This document shows positions 1 to 7,493 of a stretch of 21,524 nt of DNA, piece after piece. Location of the stretch: contig DAOURR010000043.1 in assembly GCA_030627625.1 (NCBI GenBank), forward strand, positions 1 to 21,524, written 5' to 3'. The notes below the pieces were generated by a model. It saw only the letters and a program-made list of their open reading frames with translations. It was not told where the DNA came from and searched no databases. The first letter of the stretch is position 1; each line of letters opens with the position of its first letter. The DNA is from UBA3103 sp002365855. GTDB lineage: Bacteria > Bacillota > Desulfotomaculia > Desulfotomaculales > Pelotomaculaceae. Both the position numbers and the translations under genes were made by a program.

Positions 1-445
1 AAATGGGAGGTGATAGAGAGCTAGTTAACATAATAATTCCCCACTGGTGCCTGGGGAAAATCTTTTGCAAAACTGAGGAATTTTCACTTGCAAAAAACAT
101 TCAAAGATTATTTGCCGATTTATTCCTCTTAAAACAATATGGTATATTCCACTTTGGCTCTTCTTTCTCCCTGTCCTTGGCATATATTAATCACCCATTG
201 ATTATTATACATTATATGTCACTTAGTCCGCAACCAGAAGAACCGTCCCTTTGGTCGTCCCGTCCCTTTGGTCGTCCCCTGGTCGTCCCCTTTGGTCGTC
301 CCCCTTTGGTCGTCCCTGCAACCAGAAGAACCGTTCCTTTGGTCGTCTTGGTTTTATCTTTGTTTTTGCTGAATAAAAGGGATGTTGAATAACCATACTA
401 ATGAAAATAAAACCTTTTTATGCCATACCCGGGGAGGTGGGAAAG
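1..445. other. Gene-free left flank
   Basis: No convincing gene lies here. The only long open frame (3-392, plus) has no visible ribosome binding site, encodes a low-complexity tail dictated by the nucleotide repeat at 230-347, and resembles no family I know. A possible hairpin pairs TTCCCC (37-42) with GGGGAA (53-58) and is followed by a short T-rich stretch, so it may be the weak terminator of a gene to the left. The rest is AT-rich and probably contains the promoter of the downstream glucan genes, but I found no well-spaced -35/-10 pair. Confidence 0.6.
230..347. repeat. Imperfect GGTCGTC-rich repeat bounded by a 30-bp direct repeat
   Basis: A 30-bp direct repeat with a single mismatch occurs at 230-259 and 318-347, 88 bp apart. 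Its core reads AACCGTCCCTTTGGTCGTC. Between and within the copies the heptamer GGTCGTC recurs at 253, 270, 281, 294, 308 and 341, giving irregular periods of 11-17 bp and one of 33. The uneven spacing and lack of distinct spacers rule out a CRISPR array. The pattern looks like slippage-driven expansion of a short intergenic element. The 10-mer AACCGTCCCT also appears at 7405-7414, upstream of nth, so it may belong to a dispersed family. Function unknown. Confidence 0.75.
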
Positions 446-823
446 ATGACCAATCCGACCAGATTCGGCAGGGGGGAAAAGAAGCTAAAGGCCATGAAAG
501 AGGCCGACTACCCCGGCGGGGTTGTGGTTGATCCAACACCGATTACCGCAGGTGAGGAAGTAACTGTTTTTTATGACGGACTGCTCGGTAAAGAGGGCAG
601 AGGGCAGGTTTATCTTCATTACGGGTTCGGTCCTTTCAATAGCTGGCAGAATGTTTCGAGTGTGAACATGGATAAAACCGGATGGGGATGGGTCAGCAAT
701 ATTGAGATGCCCGGAAGGGAAGAGCGTTTCAACTTCTGTTTCAAGGACAGCTCGGATAACTGGGACAACAACAACGGAACAAACTGGAGCTTCGCGATTC
801 ATAACGGGAAAAGACGCCACTAA
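446..823 (+). CDS. Free-standing starch/glycogen-binding module protein (CBM25/CBM53-like)
   Basis: This encodes a 125-residue protein that is almost entirely one carbohydrate-binding module. Residues about 36-118 show the CBM25/CBM53 pattern: a VFYDG strand, YLHYGF (56-61), NSWQNV (65-70), a conserved Trp-rich strand (GWGWV, 79-83), and the C-terminal signature DNWDNNNGTNW (104-114). Modules of these families bind starch or glycogen. There is no catalytic domain and no signal peptide, so it probably acts in the cytoplasm. The ATG at 446 is preferred because GGAGGTG (433-439) precedes it at good spacing; an upstream in-frame ATG at 401 lacks such a site. The neighbouring glucan-synthesis genes support a role in polymer binding or enzyme recruitment, which is inference. 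The exact CBM family is less certain than the fold. Confidence 0.8.
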   Translation: MTNPTRFGRGEKKLKAMKEADYPGGVVVDPTPITAGEEVTVFYDGLLGKEGRGQVYLHYGFGPFNSWQNVSSVNMDKTGWGWVSNIEMPGREERFNFCFKDSSDNWDNNNGTNWSFAIHNGKRRH

Positions 824-826
824 ACG

Positions 827-861
827 AAAAAGTCCCTGCCGTTGCCCGGTGGGGGCTTTTT
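827..861 (+). terminator. Rho-independent terminator after the CBM gene
   Basis: AAAAAGTCCC (827-836) pairs with GGGGCTTTTT (852-861) through ten pairs, including one G-U. The 3' arm ends in five T. It begins four bases after the CBM stop codon, so the CBM gene can form its own transcript, with only partial readthrough into the glycosyltransferase. Confidence 0.65.
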
Positions 862-956
862 ACTGTACCCTTTTCCCTGCTCCAGTCTTAATGAAAAAAC
901 ACAGGTAATAACGCTAATTAAAAAGAGATAAATACAAGATAGGAGGGCATAAACTA

Positions 957-2204
957 TTGAGAGTTTTAATGTTGTCCTGGGAGTACCCGCCCAAAAGTGT
1001 TGGTGGACTGGCCCAGCACGTATACGACCTGACCAACGCGCTTGCAGGCAATGGTATTGATGTGCACCTGATAACTTCGGGAGGTGGAGGTGCTCCACCT
1101 TTCGAGCGTGTAAACGGAGTCAAGGTTTATAGGGTAGACCCTTACCAGGTATCTTCGCCCGATTTTGTCACCTGGGTTGCCCAGTTTAATGTGGCCCTGC
1201 TGGAGAGGGCCATTCCCCTGCTGCTGGAAAACGGCGGGTTCAACATTCTGCACGCCCATGACTGGCTTGTAGCCTATGCCGCAAGAGCTATCAAGCACGC
1301 TGGTCGCATGCCGCTGGTCGTTACTATACACGCGACTGAATTTGGCCGCAACCACGGACTTCATAACAATACTCAGAGGCATATCAGCGATATCGAGTGG
1401 TGGCTGACTTACGAGGCCTGGCGGGTTATCTGCTGCAGCCGCTACATGGAAGGGGAAATCAAGCAAGTGTTCCAGGTGCCTACTGACAAGGTGTCGGTCA
1501 TACCCAACGGAGTTGACGTCACCAACTTCCAGGCCAGGAACGGCAATGCCAGCCGGAGTGATTACGCAGCTCCGGATGAAAAAATCGTCTTTTATGTTGG
1601 CCGGCTGGTCAAGGAGAAGGGCGTTCAGGTACTGCTAGACGCGGCTCCCGAAATACTTGCCCACCATCCCCAGACAAAATTCATAATAGCCGGCAAAGGC
1701 CCTTACCTTAATTCTCTAAAGCAGCAGGCCTCTGTAATGGGCATTGCCAACCGGGTTTATTTTACGGGGTATATTAACGACCAGTCTCGTAACAACTTGT
1801 ACAGCTGGTCTGACGTAGCGGTATTCCCCAGTTTGTATGAACCTTTTGGCATTGTAGCCCTGGAATCCATGGCCGCACGGACCCCGGTTATAGTAGCAGA
1901 CTGCGGTGGCATTAGTGAAATAGTGAGAAACGGGGTTGACGGGCTTAAGGCTAAAACTGGAAACAGTCACTCCCTGGCTCAGAATGTGCTGGCAATTCTT
2001 AAACAGCCTGGTTTGGGAGAGCAGCTAAGAGAAAACGCTTACAGGCGGGTATTAAATGAGTTTAACTGGCGGAGCATTGCCAGGCAGACAGCTTCGGTGT
2101 ACCAAGATGTTTGGGAGTCTCACCGTAGTTCTCCCTGGTCGACATCAGAAAGGTACAACCGTCTTTTTGGCCGTTTCAACCGTCTTCTCGCCAGGCATTC
2201 TTAA
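957..2204 (+). CDS. GT4-family glycosyltransferase, glycogen-synthase type
   Basis: This GT-B fold retaining glycosyltransferase has 415 residues. The N-terminus MRVLMLSWEYPP with the glycine pair G16-G17 is typical of GT4 enzymes annotated as glycogen synthases. HAHDW (99-103) lies in the acceptor domain. R216 and K221 in VGRLVKEKG form the usual phosphate-contacting pair. E295 and E303 in EPFGIVALE give the E-x7-E motif. It probably transfers glucose from a nucleotide sugar to a growing alpha-glucan in the cytoplasm; the donor and polymer are inferred from the neighbouring CBM, nucleotidyltransferase and GH57 branching enzyme. The TTG start follows AGGAGGG (941-947) and gives the expected N-terminus. 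The gene is 38 bp upstream of the nucleotidyltransferase, probably in one operon. A different hexosyltransferase specificity cannot be excluded. Confidence 0.85.
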   Translation: MRVLMLSWEYPPKSVGGLAQHVYDLTNALAGNGIDVHLITSGGGGAPPFERVNGVKVYRVDPYQVSSPDFVTWVAQFNVALLERAIPLLLENGGFNILHAHDWLVAYAARAIKHAGRMPLVVTIHATEFGRNHGLHNNTQRHISDIEWWLTYEAWRVICCSRYMEGEIKQVFQVPTDKVSVIPNGVDVTNFQARNGNASRSDYAAPDEKIVFYVGRLVKEKGVQVLLDAAPEILAHHPQTKFIIAGKGPYLNSLKQQASVMGIANRVYFTGYINDQSRNNLYSWSDVAVFPSLYEPFGIVALESMAARTPVIVADCGGISEIVRNGVDGLKAKTGNSHSLAQNVLAILKQPGLGEQLRENAYRRVLNEFNWRSIARQTASVYQDVWESHRSSPWSTSERYNRLFGRFNRLLARHS

Positions 2205-2242
2205 AAGACGTATAAAAAGATTGAACTGGAGGTCTAAATAGT

Positions 2243-4720
2243 ATGAAGGCGATTATTATGGCCGGAGGTGAAGGGTCTCGCCTCAGGCCGCTTACCTGCG
2301 GCAGGCCGAAACCAATGGTTCCGGTTTTGAACAGGCCTATCATGACCAATATTCTCGAACTTCTTAGAAATCACGGTTTTACAGATATCGGTGTTACTCT
2401 GCAGTATATGCCGGAGGCCATCCGTGACCACTTTGGCAACGGATCCGAATATGGGGTTAACCTTCAATATTTTGTTGAGGACTCACCGTTGGGAACTGCA
2501 GGAAGTGTTAAAAACGCCTCCGGTTTCCTGAATGAAACTTTTCTGGTTATCAGCGGCGATGCCCTGACTGACCTGGAACTATCCCGTGCGGTTGAATTTC
2601 ACAAGGCCCAGGGCTCCCTCGCGACATTGGTTCTGACACGTGTGGACTGTCCCCTCGAATATGGCGTGGTAATCACCTCTGAAGACGGCAAGATAACGCA
2701 GTTTTTGGAAAAGCCAGGCTGGGGGGAAGTATTTAGCGATACTGTTAATACCGGTATTTATGTACTGGAACCCGAGGTGTTGGACTATTTTGCCCCCGGC
2801 CAGATGTTTGACTTTAGTAAAGACCTTTTTCCCCTCCTGCTGAGAGAGAAAAAACCTTTGTTCGGGCTGGTCCTGCCAGGCTACTGGTGTGATATTGGAA
2901 ACCTCCAGCAATATCTTGAAGCGCATCATGACGCGCTTTCAGGAAAGGTCAAAATGAGACTACCTGGCACTGAGGTAGCTTCAGGAGTTTGGGCTGAAGA
3001 AGGGTCTTTTATCCATCCGGCAGCTTTTGTGAAAGGTCCTGCTTTAATTGGCGCCAATTGTCAGGTTGCCGCAGGGGCAAAGGTTGAGCCGTTTTCAGTG
3101 CTGGGCCGCGGCTGCCTGGTTCAAGGCGACGCATCTATCAAAAGGAGCGTTCTCTGGAATAACGTTTACGTGGGAAGTGGAGTGGCCCTGCGTGGCGCGG
3201 TAGTTTGCAGCCGGGTTCAGGTCCAGGCAAAATCAGGTATTTACGAAGGCGCAGTTGTGGGAGATGATTCAGTAATCCGCGAGAACAGCCTTTTAAAGCC
3301 GGATGTTAAATTATGGCCTAACAAACTGGTCGAAACAGGCGCGACCGTGCACCACAGCATGATCTGGGGAACCAGCTTACCTAAAAAAATCTTTGGCTTT
3401 GAGGGGATATCCGGTCTTGTTAATGTTGAGGTAACCCCTGAATCAGCCGCCCGGATGGGAGCGGCTTTTGGTTCGGTGAACGGCGCCGGCGCACGTATGG
3501 TAATCAGCAGCGATAGCTACATCACTTCGGTTATGATCAAGAACGCGCTGGTCAGCGGGGTGCAGTCTGTTGGGGCCCACGTCCTGGATCTGGGTGAGGT
3601 AATAACACCGGTCAGCCGTTATGCCGTAAGGACCCTGAATTGTATGGGTGGAGTACATATAAAGATATCACCGCATTCACCAGATAAGGTGACTATGGTT
3701 TTTTTGAATTCCCGGGGCGGCAACATTTCCAGAGGGCAGGAACGGAAGGTCGAAAGCGCGCTGGCCAGGGAAGATTTTCCGCGTTCCGAAGTAAACAGGA
3801 TCGCCCAGCCGGAACTGGTCCAGGGAATAGCTAAGGAGTATCTATCTGCCGTCTGTGATGGTCTTAACCGCGTAAAACTGCGGGATGCCGGTTTTAAGCT
3901 GCTGCTGTGTTACGACATTAATAACCTGGAAAAAGTGGTGACAAGTATCTGTGAAAGTCTCGGTTTCTCGCTGGAAAGCATAAACCATGACTTTACGGGC
4001 CCTGAATACCGCAACTGGAGCACCTACCAGGAGATGCTGCCGTCACTTACCCGCTCTGTCGTTGAGAGCGGGGCAGATGCCGGCGCAGTGCTGGACCCGA
4101 ACGCTGACCGCTTAATTCTGATCGATAATACCGGAAAGGTCATTCAAGATGATCTGTTGACTGCCCTGCTCTCACTGATTATCTTAAAAGGGCAGGATGG
4201 GGGCTCCGTGGTGGTGCCGGTTACTGCTCCCATGACCATTGAGGCTTTGGCAGAGCGGTACCAGGGTAAGGTGGTTAGGACCAAAACAGCCGTGCAGGAT
4301 TTCCTGGATAATGTACTGTCTAGAGATACCGGCTTAAAAGGTATTTCTCAATTTTTTCTTCATTTTGACGCTCTATCCGCCCTGGTAAGTGTTTTGAATT
4401 ACATGGCGCTGGAAGACACTCCCCTGTCCAGCTTATTGGAGGAAATACCAATGTTTTTCACGGACAAGCGAGAATGTCAAGTGCCGTGGGAGGCCAAGGG
4501 CAGGGTAATCAGGCGCCTGATCCAGGACCCGACCTCCAGTCAATTGGAACTTCTGGACGGGGTCAAGATTTTTCATAAGGACGGCTGGGCTCTCGTGCTG
4601 CCTGATCCTGACGAGCCAAAGTGCCGCGTCTTCAGTGAGGGAAGCACCATGGAAATAGCGGAGTCACTCACGGATATGTATATTAATAAAATTAATGAGA
4701 TTACAGGGTTGAAAAGTTAA
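2243..4720 (+). CDS. Sugar-1-phosphate nucleotidyltransferase fused to a beta-helix and a degenerate phosphohexomutase domain
   Basis: This 825-residue three-part protein is usually annotated as mannose-1-phosphate guanylyltransferase/phosphomannomutase. Residues 1-235 are a nucleotidyltransferase with the GGEGSRLRPLT loop, K23-P24, the metal-binding D106 in SGDALTDLE, and EKP (156-158). Residues about 245-375 form left-handed beta-helix repeats. Residues about 418-815 follow the alpha-phosphohexomutase layout, but the active-site motifs are altered. The phosphoserine motif TASHNP reads ISPHSP (475-480), the metal loop DGDGDR reads DPNADR (618-623), the GEESGH loop is unrecognisable near 701-709, and RPSGTEPK reads LPDPDEPK (786-793). 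The first domain should make an NDP-sugar; mutase activity is doubtful. Which sugar and nucleotide are used cannot be read from the sequence. GGAGGT (2228-2233) precedes the ATG. Confidence 0.85.
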   Translation: MKAIIMAGGEGSRLRPLTCGRPKPMVPVLNRPIMTNILELLRNHGFTDIGVTLQYMPEAIRDHFGNGSEYGVNLQYFVEDSPLGTAGSVKNASGFLNETFLVISGDALTDLELSRAVEFHKAQGSLATLVLTRVDCPLEYGVVITSEDGKITQFLEKPGWGEVFSDTVNTGIYVLEPEVLDYFAPGQMFDFSKDLFPLLLREKKPLFGLVLPGYWCDIGNLQQYLEAHHDALSGKVKMRLPGTEVASGVWAEEGSFIHPAAFVKGPALIGANCQVAAGAKVEPFSVLGRGCLVQGDASIKRSVLWNNVYVGSGVALRGAVVCSRVQVQAKSGIYEGAVVGDDSVIRENSLLKPDVKLWPNKLVETGATVHHSMIWGTSLPKKIFGFEGISGLVNVEVTPESAARMGAAFGSVNGAGARMVISSDSYITSVMIKNALVSGVQSVGAHVLDLGEVITPVSRYAVRTLNCMGGVHIKISPHSPDKVTMVFLNSRGGNISRGQERKVESALAREDFPRSEVNRIAQPELVQGIAKEYLSAVCDGLNRVKLRDAGFKLLLCYDINNLEKVVTSICESLGFSLESINHDFTGPEYRNWSTYQEMLPSLTRSVVESGADAGAVLDPNADRLILIDNTGKVIQDDLLTALLSLIILKGQDGGSVVVPVTAPMTIEALAERYQGKVVRTKTAVQDFLDNVLSRDTGLKGISQFFLHFDALSALVSVLNYMALEDTPLSSLLEEIPMFFTDKRECQVPWEAKGRVIRRLIQDPTSSQLELLDGVKIFHKDGWALVLPDPDEPKCRVFSEGSTMEIAESLTDMYINKINEITGLKS

Positions 4721-4737
4721 AAAGTATTGAAAAGAAA

Positions 4738-4759
4738 GGGCGGGGGAATACCCCCGCCC
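4738..4759 (+). terminator. GC-rich hairpin at the 3' end of the glucan operon
   Basis: GGGCGGGGG (4738-4746) pairs perfectly with CCCCCGCCC (4751-4759) around an AATA loop. There is no U tract directly after it, so by itself it is a poor intrinsic terminator. It may instead protect the 3' end of the mRNA or pause polymerase before the second hairpin about 40 bp further on. Confidence 0.55.
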
Positions 4760-4795
4760 GTAGAATCTTCGGCAATTGGAATGTTTATGCCCATA

Positions 4796-4831
4796 AAACA
4801 AACCTTCTCTTGTTTGAGAGAAGGTTTGTTT
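4796..4831. terminator. Bidirectional terminator between convergent operons
   Basis: A perfect 14-bp inverted repeat pairs AAACAAACCTTCTC (4796-4809) with its complement at 4818-4831, with an 8-base loop. Both ends are T-rich when read outward on either strand. It sits between the stop of the nucleotidyltransferase (plus) and the stop of the GH57 gene (minus, four bases away), as expected for shared termination of converging transcripts. Confidence 0.8.
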
Positions 4832-4834
4832 AAA

Positions 4835-6451
4835 TCATACCGCTTCTGCCCGATCTTTAGCGGCAGGAGTCTGGTACCAGCTGTAGTCCATGCCGGGAAA
4901 AATATTATCCGTGTTTTCCAGGTGCCTCAGCCACCCTTCATCAATCCTGCCGCTTTCGATATCGTTATATAGCCGGAAGAAATTCAGCAGGTGGGTCTTG
5001 GTCCTTTTTACAGCGTATTCAACCATGGTGCCCGTGCTCATAATGAACGCCCAGTCACTGCTCTGCGCCAGCATCAGCTCGCGAGCGGCCTGGTTTAAGG
5101 CGCGACGGAGCATACCTCCGGCGCTGGGTCTGCGGTTGGACATTTCGATCATCCGGGCAGCCGCCATATGCAGGTGCCTGTATATCCAGTCATTAGCCCC
5201 ACAAAGCCATACCTCGTGGTATCCCTTGTTGCCCCAGCTAGATGAACAAGGTACAGCAACCTGGTTACAAGGAAATCTCTGGAGGTAGTCACTCGGTGTT
5301 ACCATTTCAATGAGATCCTGGTCAAAGGCTATTTTTCGAATCAGGTACTCCAGCCACATTGGCCCCTCAAACCACCAGTGTCCAAAAAGCTCTGCGTCAT
5401 AAGGGGCTACAATAATCGGTGGTCTGTCCATCATGCCTGATAGGTGCAAAACCTGGTGCTGCCTGTTAAACATAAAGTTGCCGGCGTGCATTGCCGCTTT
5501 TTCTTCTGCCCGCTTTGGATTGTATGGCTCTTTATGGCTAAGGTCCACTTTACCGGTAATTTTGAAATATTTTAGACCAGTATGTGTCCTGATACCGTCG
5601 GGGTGAATATACGGCTTAATATATTCAAAATCAAGGTCGTGCCCGATGTCCCTGTAAAATTCCCGGTAATCATAGTCCCCGGGGTAACCTTCCTGGCTGC
5701 TCCAGACTTGTTTGGAAGACTCGACATCCCTGCCGAAGGCAGCTACACCTGATGGACAGTAGATTGGGGCAAATATGCCAAAGCGGGGGCGGTGAGATGC
5801 GTACAATATTCCGTGTGAATCAGTAAAAAAGAATTTCAGCCCGAAATTTTTTAGTATTTCATCAACACCGGGGGCATAAGCGCATTCAGGCAGCCAGATT
5901 CCCTCGGGCGCCCTGCCCAGGTGACGGGTGTGCAAATCAATAGCAGCCTTTACCTGCGCGCTCACCGCTTCGGGATAGAGCATCATCAGCGGTAGATATC
6001 CGTGCGTTGAAGCGCAGGTGATAACATCCAGGAGGCCTGCGTCCTGAAATTTTTTGAAAGCCGAAACAAGATTTCGGCTATAATAATCACAAAAGACAGA
6101 CATAGCTTCCCTCAGACGCCTTTTATACATGAGGGCGGATTCGTGAAAGGGGCTTCCATAGGTTCGCCCTTCCTCTTTTTGCGATAGTTCAATCAGGTTT
6201 GCCAGGTGTTTCACGTAACGCTCTTGCAGAAGCGGGTCTGTCAGCATAGAAATCAGGGGCGGCGAGAGGGTAATGGTCAGTCTGAATTTTACATTATCGT
6301 TTAGCAGTCGGTCGAAGACCTGAATCAGCGGTATATACGTTTCAGTTATAGCCTCAAAAAGCCACTTTTCTTCAAGGAAATTTTCATGTTCAGGGTGTCG
6401 CACATAAGGAAGGTGCGCGTGTAAAGCAAGACATAGGTATCCTTTGGACAT
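4835..6451 (-). CDS. GH57 1,4-alpha-glucan branching enzyme (DUF1957 type)
   Basis: This 538-residue cytoplasmic glycoside hydrolase family 57 protein matches characterised branching enzymes of the TK1436/TTHA1902 type in motif order and length. Visible motifs are HAHLPY (11-16), the nucleophile E189 in WLPECAY, and the acid/base D352 in APYDAELFGHWW, followed by a helical C-terminal domain (about 420-525) with WGNKGYHEVW (406-415). Such enzymes cut an alpha-1,4 chain and rejoin it as an alpha-1,6 branch. No signal peptide is present. The ATG is preceded on the minus strand by GAAAGGAG (6458-6465). It lies downstream of the DUF4912 gene on the same strand and converges on the synthase operon, so it is probably the branching step of the same pathway. 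Amylase-like activity is a less likely alternative. Confidence 0.88.
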   Translation of the reverse strand: MSKGYLCLALHAHLPYVRHPEHENFLEEKWLFEAITETYIPLIQVFDRLLNDNVKFRLTITLSPPLISMLTDPLLQERYVKHLANLIELSQKEEGRTYGSPFHESALMYKRRLREAMSVFCDYYSRNLVSAFKKFQDAGLLDVITCASTHGYLPLMMLYPEAVSAQVKAAIDLHTRHLGRAPEGIWLPECAYAPGVDEILKNFGLKFFFTDSHGILYASHRPRFGIFAPIYCPSGVAAFGRDVESSKQVWSSQEGYPGDYDYREFYRDIGHDLDFEYIKPYIHPDGIRTHTGLKYFKITGKVDLSHKEPYNPKRAEEKAAMHAGNFMFNRQHQVLHLSGMMDRPPIIVAPYDAELFGHWWFEGPMWLEYLIRKIAFDQDLIEMVTPSDYLQRFPCNQVAVPCSSSWGNKGYHEVWLCGANDWIYRHLHMAAARMIEMSNRRPSAGGMLRRALNQAARELMLAQSSDWAFIMSTGTMVEYAVKRTKTHLLNFFRLYNDIESGRIDEGWLRHLENTDNIFPGMDYSWYQTPAAKDRAEAV

Positions 6452-6546
6452 AACAAGCTCCTTTCAGCTTTGGTAATCGTAATTAAACGTACCGCCCGCC
6501 TTTAACGTAAATATTAAACCTGTACAGCGGGGTTGTGATGTTAAAA

Positions 6547-7287
6547 TTAATTTTCGTTTGTTGGCAGCCATTGGCCCGGCGAGCTAACACCCAGAGGGAG
6601 CGCACCTTTTCTTAAGGCCAACTCCTCGATTATCAATGGCGAACTCGTGCCGTATTGCACCCTGCCGATAGAACGGTAAAGTCCTTCTATCCACATCCAT
6701 TCTTCGTCCAGGCGGTCAGATAGGGAGGCCCGGGGGGTGGTAACGATATTGGACCTTAGTAAAGTGATAAAGCGTCCGTCCGGAAACATGCGTCCCAGGT
6801 CTACACAGAACGATCGGTCGGGTTCTCCTACTTCTATGTGCCAGTTGTCGACATGTTTGTCAACATGCAGATCGATATAACTGTTTGCGTTCTTACCGTT
6901 GAAATCCACACCCGTAACGTCGTATACTCGTAGTACCGGGTGGGTTGAGAGCCAGGCATCGGGACCATAACTGCCGGTAAACTCATCCTGTTTGGTGGCT
7001 GATATTTCCCAGTAAGCAAAAAGCCAACTGGGATCTCTCGCCAATAAAACCATCCGGTCAACTCCATAGTTCCTGGGAAGTTCCGGCTCGGCAGGCATTT
7101 GAATGGGCTGTGCAGGAGATACAGGAATATAAAGTCCCAGTTCTTTAGATTGTTCTTCCAAAAAAAACGGACGTGGAAGGGATTCGACTTTTTTTGCGGC
7201 GCGTCTGCGCATGGCGGGCAATAAAAAAATACCTGCACCGATCAAAATTACTAGGGCTAGCATCAGCCATGGGAAAAAGGCATTCAT
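6547..7287 (-). CDS. Membrane-anchored DUF4912 protein
   Basis: This 246-residue protein has one hydrophobic helix at residues about 4-25, followed by RRR-A-AKK. The charge pattern suggests that the C-terminal part faces the cytoplasm. Residues about 71-200 match DUF4912, including PRNYGVDRMVLLARDP, WLFAYWEIS (88-96), a YDVTG strand and a late DEEWMWIEGLYR stretch. The family has no established biochemical function that I know of, but its members are often found beside GH57 genes. Its aromatic-rich beta pattern would suit carbohydrate or protein binding, which is inference. The ATG at 7287 is chosen because GGGAGG (7298-7303) lies ten bases upstream; a TTG at 7308 would place that site inside the gene. 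It is 95 bp upstream of the branching-enzyme gene, probably co-transcribed with it. Confidence 0.82.
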   Translation of the reverse strand: MNAFFPWLMLALVILIGAGIFLLPAMRRRAAKKVESLPRPFFLEEQSKELGLYIPVSPAQPIQMPAEPELPRNYGVDRMVLLARDPSWLFAYWEISATKQDEFTGSYGPDAWLSTHPVLRVYDVTGVDFNGKNANSYIDLHVDKHVDNWHIEVGEPDRSFCVDLGRMFPDGRFITLLRSNIVTTPRASLSDRLDEEWMWIEGLYRSIGRVQYGTSSPLIIEELALRKGALPLGVSSPGQWLPTNEN

Positions 7288-7493
7288 TAAGTTGGGTCCT
7301 CCCTTCAAAGGTAAGAAGATTAATATCCAAAAATAATGATATAATTGAGCTATCCGATTTTTATTATTGCCCAGAAAGAAAAGGTTTATTTACTTAAAGA
7401 GAAAAACCGTCCCTCAAAAAAATTAAGTAAAGTGGTAAGTTCAGGATTAAATATTAATAATTAAAGGGGTCTTTTTTTATTAAAACAAAGACA

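Noticed and set aside
230..347. Possible CRISPR array
   Set aside because: Repeat intervals are irregular (11-17 bp and 33 bp), there are no unique spacers of constant length, and no cas genes are nearby.
3..392. Open frame of 129 codons at the left edge
   Set aside because: No ribosome binding site can be seen, the tail merely translates the GGTCGTC repeat, and there is no family resemblance.
401..445. Upstream ATG extending the CBM protein by 15 residues
   Set aside because: It lacks a ribosome binding site, and the extension contains the GGAGGTG that serves the ATG at 446.
966..1466. Antisense open frame of 166 codons opposite the glycosyltransferase
   Set aside because: It overlaps the motif-bearing sense gene, shows no ribosome binding site context, and is a shadow frame.
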